A stretch of 64,000 nucleotides of DNA from Rhyacophila brunnea (GCA_022495005.1 JAGYXB010000825.1:4030001-4094000), one strand, 5' to 3'; numbered from the stretch's first letter, positions 22,822 through 34,649 are shown. Notes: generated by a model from the letters alone, not told the origin. Made by a program: numbers and translations.

Positions 22822-23216
22822 ATATTAATATTGATACCCCATTTCAATAAGGAAACAACTCAAAATTTCAAGGTTTTTAGTTAATAATGCCATTCGATGT
22901 AGAAAGTTCTTCTATTTACAATTCAGTAAAAAAGAGTCAAAAATTTGTGTCATAAAATCGAAAAACCCTTTGTTATTAATCATTAATTCAGTAATTATAT
23001 AGGTACTGAAATTTCTAGCTTAATTCCGTATTGAATTGTAAAATGTCATTGTGCATTCTTGAATTCTAATAAACTAAAAATAATATAAGTACATTTTTCT
23101 CAAAATCTCAAGGCTTCAAAATTAAAATGAGAATCTCTGCAAAAAATTCAAACGCCATTATCTTGGAACAAGGTTTTTTGAGTTGTTTCCCCATTGAACT
23201 GTGATATTGATATATT
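22822..23216. mobile_element. Probable TIR element
   Basis: TTCAATAAGGAAACAACTC at the left (about 22843) is mirrored at the right, where the complement reads TTCAATGGGGAAACAACTC (about 23180). Outside these, GATATTAATATTGATACC and GATATTGATATATTCC are also roughly mirrored. The interior is AT-rich without coding. No target duplication is clear. Confidence 0.45.
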
Positions 23217-23865
23217 CCACTTACGTGAGAGAGTGTTAAGGTGGGCGCCGTTTAATAACTTTCTAAAATAGAGTCTACTTGGTTCACTCGGTGTGCTTCC
23301 ATCAACGTTTTTTACTAATACTTATATATTTTATGTAAATATTGTTACATACCTAACATTTATTTTTCTTTAGTTTTTAATATTAATGTTGTGAACGCTT
23401 TGAATTTGTAATTTGTCATCTTCATTAAAACTCGAAGCATTGAAGCCTTAAACGTAATGATGCCATAAACACAACTAAAATTAAGAAACATCTTCTGTGT
23501 AGATATATCTGTATAACGGATTTTCTCTCAATAGTAGGTAAGTTATTTATATGTTAGAGACTCGTTCTTACAGTAATAATTTGTTGCTGTTAATTCGAAT
23601 TAAGACTCTGCACACACCCCGCACTACGTTTTCATAATAATAAAGACTCAAGACAGCTGTTTGTAGGCAGTACACGTCACGATACAGATCTCATCAGTGC
23701 ACGGGTAGATCCAATGAAATAACCATGCTCCATTCAGATGTAGCATATGTGGAGACTTTTGATCGGTTGTCTAGGTATGCACACAAGGAGGGAGAGTCAT
23801 AACGAACGGAGCCCATCACTAGGAATGAAACAAATATATTTAGGTGAATATTATTAAACTATTGT

Positions 23866-24150
23866 AGACGCGACATGTCTAAAATACAATATAGCGCGGC
23901 GCGGACGACACAAGCGCACATCATTATTCAAATAATTAGGTTCGCCAGTCCACGCGTATATAATAATCACTTATGGGTGCGGCAGATCGTAATGACTCTT
24001 AGGTGAGCCACCCCACTAGTATTTCTAGCTGCAAGTTGATAATTGGAATCAAAGCACGGAGTGTCTGGGCATGTGAAACATGCGTGGTAAGAGTGGAAGT
24101 CAGTGGCACCGGCTATATGTGGACTCTCCGAATTCCGCCGCGAGTCGCAT
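23866..24150 (+). repeat. Repeat C, degenerate copy
   Basis: GACATGTCTAAAATACAA, GCGCGGACGACACAAGCGCA, AATAATTAGGTTCGCC and GGAGTGTCTGGGCATGTGA follow the same order as GCATGTCTAAGAGACAAGAC, GCGCGGACGACACAC, CAATTAGGCCACG and ATCTGGATATGGGGAATG at 28.06-28.25 kb. The 60-codon open frame at 24003-24185 is inside it and is not supported as a gene. Confidence 0.5.
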
Positions 24151-24579
24151 CCAACAAATCACAATCACACTATAAACGAAATTAATGTATAACAAATAAA
24201 TAAATTATTGTATTACGGTCCGAAATTAATGTTACCCCTCCCCACAATTTTATGTGTACGCTTGGTCGTTACTAATTAGTTTGATGAAGTAGAGAGTGGA
24301 AATAACGTAACCTGGAGTTGCCAACAAGAGATAAATTCGTGAATAATTAACAATCAATCGCTTGGTTATTTTGGAAAGCACTATCTACTAGTATCTAGTA
24401 CCTACACAAAGTGGCAACACTGGTACAATGCAGCGCATAGAATATTGCCATAAAGAGGAGTTATGCTGTAATTTTGGCAAGTTATCAAGCGATCTTCCAT
24501 CGCTAAGTTTCTAAAAAAAAAACTATGAAAATTTATCAACAGGAAACGATGGATAGTAAACACACTTGTTTTTTTTCTT

Positions 24580-24807
24580 GTGAGAAAGCATTGTATAGCT
24601 GTTCATAAACCGCCGAATTTTATAAAATCTTTTGGCATAGAGTTGCAAGTATTGAACCAATGTGCACTTACAGTTTCGACGCTTCAACTGATATCCAAAA
24701 AAAATAATCAAGGAATTATTGTACATTGCAATGTGAAAATGTATGCTAGCAATAACGAAGACTGCATATTAGATGGAGGTAAATGGTTAGAAATTAATCA
24801 AAATTAA
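24580..24807 (+). CDS. Unidentified open frame, 75 codons
   Basis: It reads MRKHCIAVHKPPNFIKSFGI, continues ELQVLNQCALTVSTLQLISK, then KNNQGIIVHCNVKMYASNNE and DCILDGG, and stops at 24807. A T-rich stretch ending in CTTGTGAG lies at its start and GATGGAG|GTAAAT near its end, so splice-like signals bracket it. It lies 150 bp before another open frame (24951-25235), but joining the two at the obvious sites breaks the frame. Family unknown. It may be a relic of a mobile-element protein or chance. Confidence 0.2.
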   Translation: MRKHCIAVHKPPNFIKSFGIELQVLNQCALTVSTLQLISKKNNQGIIVHCNVKMYASNNEDCILDGGKWLEINQN

Positions 24808-24950
24808 CAAAACACGATAATGAGATAGTGACAAAATATATACCTACTGCAATATATAATATAGTAACCGATTTTTCGACAAAAATCTCAAATTGAGTGA
24901 AATTCTGAACCATTTGACACAAAGTAAAAAACACTTATAAAATTTATTTC

Positions 24951-25235
24951 AGTATACAAATCGACATATTGTTTTTACATTTTTTCCGTGAAAACGGTAG
25001 TTATTCTAAACAAGAAGACAGTATAAAGAGATTCATAAGAAAAAACACAGCATCGATTAAAAATATACTGGTTTTTGCTTATACCATAAGTAAATCAAAA
25101 GATTTAGTCATATTATTGAAAAAATTCGGAAGAAAAGTTGAGAAACGTGATATCTCGTTATCTCAAAATGTAACTTCGGCAATATGGCAAATATGTATGT
25201 GGCTAGCTACCTTTTTGTTTATGGAGGCAGAATAA
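24951..25235 (+). CDS. Unidentified open frame after a consensus 3' splice site
   Basis: The frame is open directly from AATTTATTTCAG at 24952 and runs 94 codons to TAA at 25235. It includes FLHFFRENGSYSKQEDSIKR, then FIRKNTASIKNILVFAYTIS and KSKDLVILLKKFGRKVEKRD, with a hydrophobic C-terminal stretch (IWQICMWLATFLFM). The Lys/Arg/Glu content is more gene-like than nearby frames. No ATG is used as an obvious start, which would fit an internal or terminal exon. I do not recognise the family. Confidence 0.25.
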   Translation, partial: SIQIDILFLHFFRENGSYSKQEDSIKRFIRKNTASIKNILVFAYTISKSKDLVILLKKFGRKVEKRDISLSQNVTSAIWQICMWLATFLFMEAE

Positions 25236-26095
25236 TCAACAAGCGTCCAACTGAAGTTATGTTCAGCTTAACAAAAATACTAGTATCTTTAGTATCTTTA
25301 AATGACGCAAATTTCTCATATTTTAATAATGTAGGTAATGTCATGACTTTGGTAGGTATATTCGCACTGTAGAATGTTCAGAAATTATTGGTGTTTTTTA
25401 TTTATTTTTTTAAGATTCATGGTAGGTACATGATAAATTTATTATAGTTTCGTATCGAGTCGGTCACCGTTGATTGTACCATGCAAAATGAATCATTTTA
25501 ATGGACTTCTGGTTGTGGGAAAATAAACATTCGTTCAAAACTGAGGCACGTAGCATGTTGTCAAAAGAGAGGATCTTTTTTTCTCGATAATATAACAACA
25601 AAGTGTCACTGTTACTGCTGTAAAAGAAATTGGCACATTTTTATAGAAAATGACACATTCATGAGACAGGTCAACGTACATGTCGCGAACTATACGATGA
25701 CCTTGAGACAAGATGCAGTTAGGTACCCGTTACTGTAGAAACAAACTCAAGCCGTGTTATTATTTCAAAATAATAATTGATAATGAATGTTGTAGCTGCG
25801 GCTATACGCGATAAGTTTAGTCTGGCAGACATCACTTTGACAGTTCCTAAATAGCTCTCACGAGGGGGAGACTTGTTCAAATATAGACATCTGGAGTCTC
25901 CGGCGCAGCTTCATGCACTTAGGTGGTATACTGGTATTATCAACTACTTAACTTCTTTCAATAACTACGGTTATTTTGTGGGTAAGTACAAACTATGTAG
26001 ATACGGATTCATACCTGTGTCAAATACCTGTAAGAGAGGTATCTATATATTATGCACTTGGAGAAAATGAGTTCAGGCTCAGTGTGTTTTTTTTT
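25236..26095. other. unannotated sequence
   Basis: Small open frames only. Nothing is supported. Confidence 0.4.
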
Positions 26096-26737
26096 ATCTT
26101 CAGAAGCTGCGGATATTTGATCGTAGAGCCTTGCGAATTATATTTGGCCCAATCTGCAATGATGGCATTTGACGATGTGCCTATAATCATGAGCCCTACA
26201 CTACAAGCTCTGTGATGATCCTGACGTCGGTAGAGTAATCAAAACCCAAGGACTTCGATGGGCCGTCAACGGAATGAAAACGGAAAACGAGAATATCATG
26301 ATGAGTTTGGTGGGTTGATAGCAGTAGCGAAGGGTGGAGGTAAGCTGTTAAGATCCGCCACAAATAGTGCACATTAAACTTTGTTAGTCACACGTATTTG
26401 TGTCCAAGTTATATATGATTTAATTGCAAAATTTTAGATATTTTATAGTATTTTTTGACTCTTATCTATCATGGCTTGGTTTCGCAGGGTTTAATTGAAT
26501 TTTAAAATCGAACACCATCTGTAAATTTGTAGTCTTATTTCAATGAAAACAAATATGTATGACTAACAAAGTGTAATGTGCATGATTTATGGCAGATCTT
26601 AACAGCCTACCTCCACTATTCGCAACTGGTTGATAGCATACTGGAGAAGAGTGTGCTGGAGGCGCACAAGATCTACCCTATATGCCATATGGTGCCAGAG
26701 AAGAAGAAAAAGATTGGCTAAATTGGATACTTTTCTT
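26096..26737 (+). pseudogene. LINE reverse-transcriptase tail, split by a hAT-A element
   Basis: The plus strand reads QKLRIFDRRALRIIFGPICN, then DGI-stop-RCAYNHE, and after a frameshift LCDDPDVGRVIKTQGLRWAV. This is the conserved tail that follows the reverse transcriptase in many insect LINEs (family pattern: LR.FERR.LR.IFGP, YN.ELY.LY.DPD, IK..RLRWAGH). The usual GH..RM after LRW is decayed. The sequence is then interrupted by the 307-bp hAT-A copy and resumes with a basic RRRKRLAKLDT stretch like the family's GRP..RWLD. It is inactive: stops, frameshift and insertion. Confidence 0.8.
26322..26628 (+). mobile_element. hAT-A copy 3 with perfect 8-bp target duplication
   Basis: The ends are CAGTAGCGAAGGGTGGAGG and ...CCACTATTCGCAACTG. 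The flanks GTTGATAG (26314-26321) and GTTGATAG (26629-26636) are identical. Inside are GATCCGCCACAAATAGTGCA, CACATTAAACTTTGTTAG and the mirrored TATGACTAACAAAGTGTAATG. At 307 bp it is a deleted version of the 578-bp copy at 56.7 kb. It has no coding capacity. Confidence 0.9.
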
Positions 26738-27520
26738 TCGGTATTTCCGAAGCACATATGAGCACCGGGTTAAAAGGGTGTCCTTTTAGTTCTTCGGACG
26801 ATTATGTAAAACTGGACAACGTCTGACAACAGGCCCATGTAAACACAAGCACCGTTACTAGAAAGAGATGAACATTGGAAGAATCCAAGGCACTCCCAGA
26901 GTTGCAAAGATAGAAAACGTACCAGTAGAAATTAATATTGGTCGCAGACTACACTGCCAGAAACCAATATAATTTTATACTACTGCGGACTTATGTGTAC
27001 CTATATTAAAATTGAGTACTAGTAGCAGAGTCGTTTACAACCATAAACGTTTATTCTTAATATTATTATATTCACAAAAACGCAACAATACCAATGGTGA
27101 AGTGCTAAATAAAATAGTGCGAGTCCGCTGACTTTTTAAAAGCACAATCTCCACTCTAAGTAAAAAGGTAAAATACATTTATATTTTCTCACTTTGGAAT
27201 AGGGCTGACTAATCACATCTCTAGCATTTTTATGCCCAGTTTACTGGGTAGGAATACACAATATTTAAATTGTAAATTTTCCCCGCAATAACGTTCTATA
27301 TTATTTATTGCGACTGTTTGAAGTAGTGCAGGAGCAGCAACCATACACATTAAACGCGACCTGAAGATGCGTTTGCTGACACTGAGTTCCATTTTGTAAA
27401 TATGTACGAAATTTACAGTAAAGAGGAGAATACCTAAGTATCTGGTACATAAATATGTAATTTGAAATAATCATAATATATTATAACTACACATCCATTA
27501 TCCTCGACCAAGCGAGCTCA
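26738..27520. other. unannotated sequence
   Basis: The first 200 bp may be the 3' end of the LINE just upstream, but nothing shows this directly. Confidence 0.35.
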
Positions 27521-27521
27521 T

Positions 27522-27911
27522 AATGTCGTTGTTTTGTAAAAAGGGCGAATCAACCATTTTGGCGAAATCGAGATTTTAATGAAAATACAATATGTACCCC
27601 ACTCGCTTTGTTGTGTAAAAACGGCGAATTTTTATCTCCACTGGAAAGTACTTAAAAATGATAATCGACTACAATTAAATTAATTAAAATTACGAAATAA
27701 AAAGCAAATGTGACATATTAGGCCTTTTAAAATACATATTATATAATAATACCTATTATAATGACAGTATTCTTTCTAAGCTTTATTATAAACTTGTTAA
27801 ATATTTATAATCATCTACAGGTAAAAAACAAATAAATGTCAAAAGTTAAAAACCCTCCTCCTGTAAAGTAGCATTTTGGTTAATTCGCCCTTTTTACAAA
27901 ACAACGACGAC
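27522..27911. mobile_element. TIR element, about 390 bp
   Basis: The left end TGTCGTTGTTTTGTAAAAAG, then GGCGAATCAACC, is mirrored by the right end, whose complement reads GTCGTTGTTTTGTAAAAAGG then GCGAATTAACC. The arms are close to 40 bp. A third, looser copy of the motif (CTTTGTTGTGTAAAAACGGCGAAT) lies inside near 27607. The interior has no coding match. Target duplication uncertain. Confidence 0.7.
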
Positions 27912-27954
27912 ATGTAATATTAAATTTCTTCTCCTGACTGAGTAGTGATCAGGA

Positions 27955-28345
27955 TGATTTGGATTTTGAGCAGCTGCCACTCCTCTTGGTATTCGCGATA
28001 CGGAAGTTCTGTGTCAGTGGAAGACCTGTGACACTCATTATTGGTTTAGCCATCCGAAGCATGTCTAAGAGACAAGACAGCGCGGACGACACACACAGAC
28101 ACTAACCATCCTAATAATTATAACAATTAGGCCACGTACATTCGATAACCACCCGTGGATGCAACAGGCCGCAATAATTCGTGGTTGTAGCTGCAGACCG
28201 GGTATTAATCACTACACTCAAATTGAAGTATCTGGATATGGGGAATGTAACCGGAAAAGTGCGTGGTCTGCGGTTGAAGCGACGAGAAACCGCATTAAAA
28301 AATCAATAATAAATTATTATGGATATTTTTCGAAATGTCCACCCT
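27955..28345 (+). repeat. Repeat C, copy 2
   Basis: Shared in order with 40.17-40.56 kb: AGCTGCC/AGCTGTC, GTGGAAGACCTGTGACACTC against ACTGGAAGACCCGTGGCACTC, GCATGTCTAAGAGACAAGAC, AGCGCGGACGACACA, ATTCGATAACC, GGATATGGGGAATGTA and GCGGTTGAAGCGACGAGAA. Similarity is moderate with many indels. It is at least 390 bp, without a shared open frame. It may be the tail or UTR of a larger mobile element; its class is unknown. Confidence 0.65.
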
Positions 28346-29587
28346 CCAAAACAGTTTCTCGGTCCACGACACTGAGCGGCACGCGAATATTATTAGAAAA
28401 TTGATAAATTTACCATGCTGATAAGAAAGTTGCAATAATTCACTGTGATATTAAATTTTAATGAATCATGTTAGAAGAGAATAATATGGTGAAGAAAATT
28501 CTGAATTAAAAAAAAAAAACAGCCGAGGTAGCAGACTTTGGAGCTAATACTCTCATTTGTTTAATGTGAGATTATCCGCCCAATCGAGCCATAAATCTGG
28601 ATGGCACGGTTTATAGCATTTGGCCAACCCCGCACACTGACGCAGCGTGCTAATTCTGGAATGACGTCACGATAACGCTTTTTACGGCCGAAGACTTGGC
28701 AACGACTGCATTATTTGTAATGCAGCCAACTGGCCGAACTAATCTACTCGCACAGCCTTCCTTATCTTGATAGAACAAATAATAGCAGATTGAAAAATTA
28801 ATGGCGTTTGAGATCACTTCGTCGATAATAATTATTTGTTTGCAATTTTTCTTCAAGTGAGTTATAAACCACATTTTTGTACCAGATAGGTAAACTGGAT
28901 TAATCGAAAATCGGTGGAATTGTTTCATATACGAAATTCAAATTGTAGCTATCAGAACCCAAAGTACTGATATTGTAGTACAATTACAGATATATTAATT
29001 GTCTGTAAACAAATATCCATACATACATAAATAGGGAGCCAAATACACCGAACCATCCATTCTGTAGAATATTTAAATGAACAATTACAAAAAAAAAATC
29101 GCCTATGCCATAATTACGTTTATAAATAATGGAACGTCAAAACAGACAGACATTTTATTATATCCGCCATACAATATTCACTTTTCATTGTCTACCCATT
29201 CAACCACATTAAAATATTCTGGAATCGACACCGAGTGTTGAAATAGACTAATTTCAATCGAAAACCAAATTTAATAATGTTTTGGTAACACCGAATGTAG
29301 CGATTAGTCAAGACTCAAGAGATGATTTGCCTTTCGAGCGATGTAGCTTGACCAGTCCGAAGGCGACATGAGAAAACTATTGAAAATTAGAACAGGTCCT
29401 TCAAAACCGCCTATAAAAATATCTATAGGTACGTCGGCTTGCCATACGTCCCAATTAGACCGGGATTAGGAACGGTCAAATCATAGGTACACTTCGAGGG
29501 CGAAAAAATTGATAATAATTATATTGTGGAAGCCCAATGTTGCATTTCAAATTATTCTTTTTACAAACCGAATAAACCTAATTCTCA
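28346..29587. other. unannotated sequence
   Basis: A 92-codon frame at 28650-28928 (minus) has no motif. Nothing else is supported. Confidence 0.4.
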
Positions 29588-29591
29588 TTAA

Positions 29592-29952
29592 AAGCATACG
29601 TCAGTAAAACGACGAATAATTTTCAGCAATAGGTGGGACGTAATTTTTCATGCGTTGCCAGTCGGAGAGCGATAGTCGACCTGTTCGCACGTCAATTTGT
29701 TTTGTGATGGCATCGGAGGAATTAATTCTTAAATCATGTAAAGATGACTAAAAAATGTTACGTATTTACTCGAAAAACAAAACATGTGAATGAACATATT
29801 ATTGTCACTACTTAAATAACAATAAACATAACATTAAATGGACGCATGTTGAATTTTTATGACAAATTATGTTTTGTTCGTCACGCGTCGTTTGCACAAT
29901 ATGTGCGTTGCGTAGTCACGATCGTTTTAGACCGTGCCTCAGCTGAAGTGCC
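29592..29952 (+). mobile_element. TTAA-flanked MITE, copy 1
   Basis: It is flanked by TTAA at 29588-29591 and 29953-29956. The left end is AAGCATACGTCAGTAAAACG and the right end CTCAGCTGAAGTGCC. It shares its entire length with 52494-52850 and, inverted, with 60333-60691. Common blocks are CGAATAATTTTCAGCAATAG, CGGAGAGCGATAGTCGA, CTTAAATCATGTAAAGATGAC, GCACAATATGTGCG and GTCACGATCGTTTTAGACCG. The TTAA target suggests mobilisation by a piggyBac-type transposase, though the ends do not start with the common CCY. It has no open frame. Confidence 0.8.
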
Positions 29953-29956
29953 TTAA

Positions 29957-30799
29957 GCAAATATAATTATATGAAAAATTAACCCTTTTTAAAAGTACGT
30001 TTTGATAAGTTGGGGTTTTTGCCCACTACTAAATATTAGTATATATAGGTCCTTTCCCAATGTAAATTCGGTTCTCATATCACATGGATTATGTCCATTG
30101 TGTACATTTTTGTTATTGTTATGTCAGTCATCTTTAGAGTTTGCCAAAAAAATGTTTCCAATGATTTAAATTTTGTGTTTTTTTCTTATTATTTTATTTT
30201 GTCTCGATTTGGAGTTATGGTAAACCTAACCATACGACATATTCAATAAAAACACGGTAAACTTTCGATATAACAAGAATAATTATTTACAGTAAGTTTG
30301 ATTGAATGATCCGCAATGTATTAATTCCGCGGCACAAGCAACTGTGCAACAAATTAATTCCTTTACAATAAACCCGTGGCTTGTCAATAAATAAATAAAG
30401 TGTTTCTCACAATAAAGCCGATTAAAAGAACCGCAAACAAATAACAATCAATTGCAGCTAATTATAGAGTCAATAATCGAATGAACGCAACGGATCATTT
30501 GTGAAAGATCGACGAACTCTGGGGAAACTAGTATAGTGAATGCACAAAACAGCAGTAGGTACAAAAAGATGGATGCAGGACGCTGGTTTTAAGGTGTGTC
30601 TGGATATTCACTGTGTGGTTATACGCACCTATATAATCTTTAATACACGCGCATAATATCTTCAAAGGATATCCATAACCAGCGTTTTCAAAACTTTTTG
30701 AATAACACGAAACTGTTTATAAAAAAATGTGAGATTTATAGTTGTGTCAGCTTGGTCTCATGACAATTTTTCTTTGTCGTGTCGGGTCTTCAATAGCTA
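29957..30799. other. unannotated AT-rich sequence
   Basis: No gene or repeat can be supported. Confidence 0.4.
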
Positions 30800-30803
30800 T
30801 AGG

Positions 30804-30935
30804 CAGCGGCGATTTTCTCTGAGGCATATGACGCAATCCATCCATCAGAAGATTTAAAGGGGCCCTCGAAACAGTTCAAATCACTCATACAATTATAAAA
30901 TTATACAAAAACTTAAAAAGATGCGTATTTCTCTT
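30804..30935 (+). repeat. Repeat D fragment (CAGCGGCGATTTTCT end)
   Basis: CAGCGGCGATTTTCTCTGAGG, CATATGACGCAATCCATC, AGAAGATTTAAAGGGG and CTCGAAACAGTTCAAATC match 55.99-56.08 kb. Reversed, the same blocks appear at 42.23-42.32 kb and in part at 38.07-38.14 kb. The CAGCGGCG start is hAT-like. Only one end is visible here. Confidence 0.55.
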
Positions 30936-31195
30936 TGAGTAAGTATAAAATATTCACGGATTCCTTTCTTGTGCAGTCCTCTCAGTGTATCCCTTTTCTA
31001 AAATAATTGAACATGATATTCTCCAAGACTTGAAAGATGTCCGATCCTAATAAGATCATATGGGTCTCCACAGAGTGGAGGTTTGTAGGTATTAACAGAT
31101 TTTGTTTTTACCAGAAATGGATGTCAGCCAATTGCTCAACCTAACAGGTCCATACTCTGACTCATACACAAATTGAAAAACAATATGTGTACTTG

Positions 31196-31262
31196 CCAGA
31201 ACCAGGATTCGAACCTGAGACCCTTAAGCCGCGCGGTCATGGCCATCGTGGGTGATTTGAGT
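31196..31262 (-). ncRNA. tRNA-like relic (pol III promoter boxes)
   Basis: On the minus strand, a B-box GGTTCGAATCC sits in a well-paired T-arm (TCAGG-TTCGAAT-CCTGG). It is followed by TTCTGGC, which pairs partly with GCCATGA upstream. An A-box-like TGACCGCGCGGCTTAAGG precedes it. The whole is only about 50 bases between the stem ends, so it is not a functional tRNA. It is most likely the head of a tRNA-derived SINE or a truncated tRNA pseudogene; a SINE body would lie toward lower coordinates and is not recognised. Confidence 0.45.
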
Positions 31263-31855
31263 ACATTTATGTATTATTATTTATGTTTATTGATATTTTA
31301 CAAAAAATTGTTTGCAAGAAACTACACATTTAAAATGTTTGAATTTTAAATGTTGCTGGACAAGTATTTTTTTTTACCTATTGAAAATATGAATGGGTGA
31401 GGTGAAAGTACGTATAGCTCAGAAGCCTAACACAGTTTTAATAACACTCAGTGCAGAAGAACCAAGAACCTACGCCCGACGAAGAACCCGCATCCAAAGT
31501 TTCCGAACAGTACTCAGTAATATGAAATTACAGCAACGGAAATGAATAAACCAGTCGATCGAACCGATATTAATCGGCGAATTTATTACCTGGCAAGTCA
31601 GCAAAGTGATTGATACAAAAAGTTTAGTTGGCATAATAAAATATATTATTGCGAAGATTGATAGAGGGCGACCGCAGCGCCCGCAAGGCCGACACGCGAA
31701 CGAGGTCGCCGCGGTGATCGATAATGCCACGCCATCCCGCTACAAAAGAATGATCTTCCCAAAGGTGTCAAACCTTCTTCCACTAAGACGTAGCCTAAAC
31801 ATAAGAACGCGAAACTATAAAAATTACCAACGATATTGATTAAATTAACTACAGG
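31263..31855. other. unannotated sequence before a LINE relic
   Basis: Overlapping frames on both strands between 31470 and 31915 are not convincing. Some of this may be decayed LINE body, since the LINE tail follows directly. Confidence 0.35.
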
Positions 31856-31883
31856 TCTAATTTTAAAAGTAGGTTGAAATGCA

Positions 31884-32330
31884 GTGAAATTACTTCTAAT
31901 ACTATATTTACTCACCTACGCATCGGAAACCTGGAAATTAACTCTGCGAAATGAACGAGCCCTGAACATTTTTGGAAAAAAAATTCTCCACCGTATATAT
32001 GGACTGATCAGGGACGGCACCAATTGGAGGAGACGATATAATGCTGAGCTCTACGGGCTATACGAAGATTGCAGCGCAGTTCAATCAATCAAGATTGGGA
32101 GACTGCGATGGCTAGGTCATGTGCACCGTATGAATGACAATGAACCGGCAAAGAGAGTGATGTCCGGCAATCCAATCGGGCGTAAAAGAAGAGGCAGGCC
32201 AAGGATTCGCTGGTTGGATGGAGCTGCCAATGACTGCCGTGTTCTAAAGCGGCCACACTGAATAGGGACAGGTGGAGGGAGCTGTTGGAGGAGGTTAAGA
32301 CCCACACCGGGATGTCGTTCGGCATCGTAA
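31884..32330 (+). pseudogene. LINE reverse-transcriptase C-terminal region
   Basis: A 125-codon frame reads YASETWKLTLRNERALNIFG, KKILHRIYGLIRDGTNWRRR, YNAELYGLYEDCSAVQSIKI, GRLRWLGHVHRMNDNEPAKR and GNPIGRKRRGRPRIRWLDGA. These are the ordered motifs of the tail that follows the reverse transcriptase in an abundant class of insect LINEs: ETW.L, R.IYG..RD, RLRWLGHV.RM, GRR.RGRPR.RWLD. A frameshift near 32250 is followed in another frame by LNRDRWRELLEEVKTHTG, the expected end. The catalytic palm (YADD-type motif) and endonuclease are not present, so this is a 5'-truncated copy. It is the best preserved coding stretch in the window. Confidence 0.9.
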
Positions 32331-34645
32331 GTAAGACGTCTATCTCTTCATCATTAGATACATAAACTCAAACGTAAATATCGGTTCTCTTACTTGATAA
32401 AGCTTTACTGATGTGAACGAAACACATGTCGATAAGTGATAAATCAAAAAAAATGGAATAATAATAGGAGAAGCTTTATACGTTATTTCTGTTATGACAT
32501 TTGAAATTATTTAGCAACCACATGTAGCATTTTTAAGTTGATAAAGTCCACAATAACGCTCAGTTTTCATTCCGATTTTATAAGACACATAATCGCGGTA
32601 AGTTTTAGTAAGAGGTCCTTTTTGCTGCAAATTAATACATATTTCAAGTTTAGACTAGAAAAGGGTTTTTTCAACATCTTTATGATAAACTCATTTTATA
32701 ATTATCACGAATTACCACTAATGACTAAATCAACGATGAACCTCTTGAAAATATTTGCTACAACTGCTACAAGTCATTTCGCTCTAATTTGTAGCAAAAT
32801 TCACATTGTTATCGCACGCGTCTATCAAAATCATTTCAACTTAGCAATTTGTGGTTGCGTCTAGCCGTCCTAATGTGCGAAAAGCCTAAGTGCCTTACTA
32901 CATTAGAGAAGTTTGTCTATGTATTTTTATGCTATTCATACAGCGTCTGCAACTGCATATTATAAATAAGGCCTCGACGAGGAAAACTTTACAATTCCCG
33001 CCGAATTTTCGATTATCATTTATCAGTAATACAAGATCTCTAATAACGATTATATAGTTTAAAAAAAAAGTGTTTGAGTAAAACTAACTTTACAAAGCGA
33101 TGCGGTTAAATTCGAAGAATCGATCATTGACGCCTTTGACCCGTTCAGGATGATATAATTTATTTTTATCACGGTATAGTTAACTATAGCGCGATGAAAA
33201 AAACAGTTTTTATTATATTAAATCATGACCGATACTATAGTCTCGTAGCTAGAGTCGAGAATCGCTAACTATAATAAGGGAAATCCATGTACGAATCCCT
33301 TCGGTTGAGTGGAGTTTATGGGTGGACGACACTCAAAAAACTCGATGGAAAGAAAAAGTTACGAAAGAAATAATATGTATATAATATAAAAATCAGAAAT
33401 TTGGCAAACTCTGGATACATCATCGGCCATTTCAGGGGATATTAGAAGCCCTGAAATAAGAAGACGTACACCCTGGGCCAAGAATCTCAAAGACTACCTT
33501 GAACAGTATTTCATTCATATTTAGGGCAGCTACAGATAGGGGTAAAATTTTAAGATCCTAATTGAAGTAAGTTTCGTCATGTTTTATCACAGGGTTGAAG
33601 CCCCCCGATAGTTTATCTCTAAATATCTGTAAATTTTTGGAACATCCTAACGAGGCTAGCGCTTCAAGGGAAACCGCCACTGAATTTGCACCGTTTTTCG
33701 AGCAGTGATGAGGTGAATTATTGCGGAGTTTACTTATGTATGCTACCTATATCTTACTACTTTGTGTTTGTTAGCGTTGGGCCGTTATATTTAAAGAAAA
33801 AATATCGGTCAAAAAATATCAATACTTCTTTGACGGACTTAATTGTACGCCGTATAGGTAGGTACCTATAACGATTATAATATAAGAAGACAATAAATAG
33901 GTAGATATTAATATAATAACAAATTTTATTGAACCGCGCAAACTGCCTTACAGAAACACATTGGTACTTATTCGTATTTTACTAAGTAGACAAGCCACTT
34001 TTTATTATTCTGTGTTAATATAATTAAAAAATAATATATTATAAACAATCCATACCGTGAAAAATTCTTATTGGAAATCCCTCGAATTCTAAGATATTTT
34101 TTTTTAAAACAGAAATATACAGGTAAGTATATAAAAATGATAAATTAACGAATTGCAAGTTAAACTAATTTCTGCCGACGATTTTTGCAACAACAAAAAA
34201 AACTAACTCCATTAATTTCTTAGAATCAGCATACAATAGTTATTTATTAATTTCATTGCGCTCCGAATTAAAAGTTCTTATTATAATCTATAATGGACGT
34301 CAATGCCGGTCAATCGGCGAGATCGATTCTCGATCGGCGAGCGTGTCCGGCGCGGGGCGAAGATCCCAGTTCCGTCTACCGGCCGCTCCGAAAGAGTCAA
34401 GCAGAATAATATTCCATCGAGACAATAATTCGCCGGGCCGAACTTCTTAAAGCGAAATAAACCGGTTTTCGCGGCTGGAAGTTATTTATTGCGTCCTATC
34501 CTATCTCCTAATAAATAATGGACACTGTCAAACTAGCGTCTACCCGAAAATATCGACTTGCAGTAAGCATGTAGACCGGTGATGCGCAACCTTTTCATCA
34601 GAAGGGCAATAATAAATTTATCAATTTTCTAATTGTTCGTGAACC
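32331..34645. other. unannotated sequence
   Basis: A 108-codon frame (32538-32864) has no motif. A GC-rich patch at about 34285-34445 (GATCGATTCTCGATCGGCGA and following) stands out from the AT-rich flanks but shows no recognisable protein. Confidence 0.4.
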
Positions 34646-34649
34646 CCAA

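Noticed and set aside
31196..31262. Functional tRNA
   Set aside because: A- and B-boxes are present, but the body is about 20 bases too short for a cloverleaf; kept only as a tRNA-like relic.
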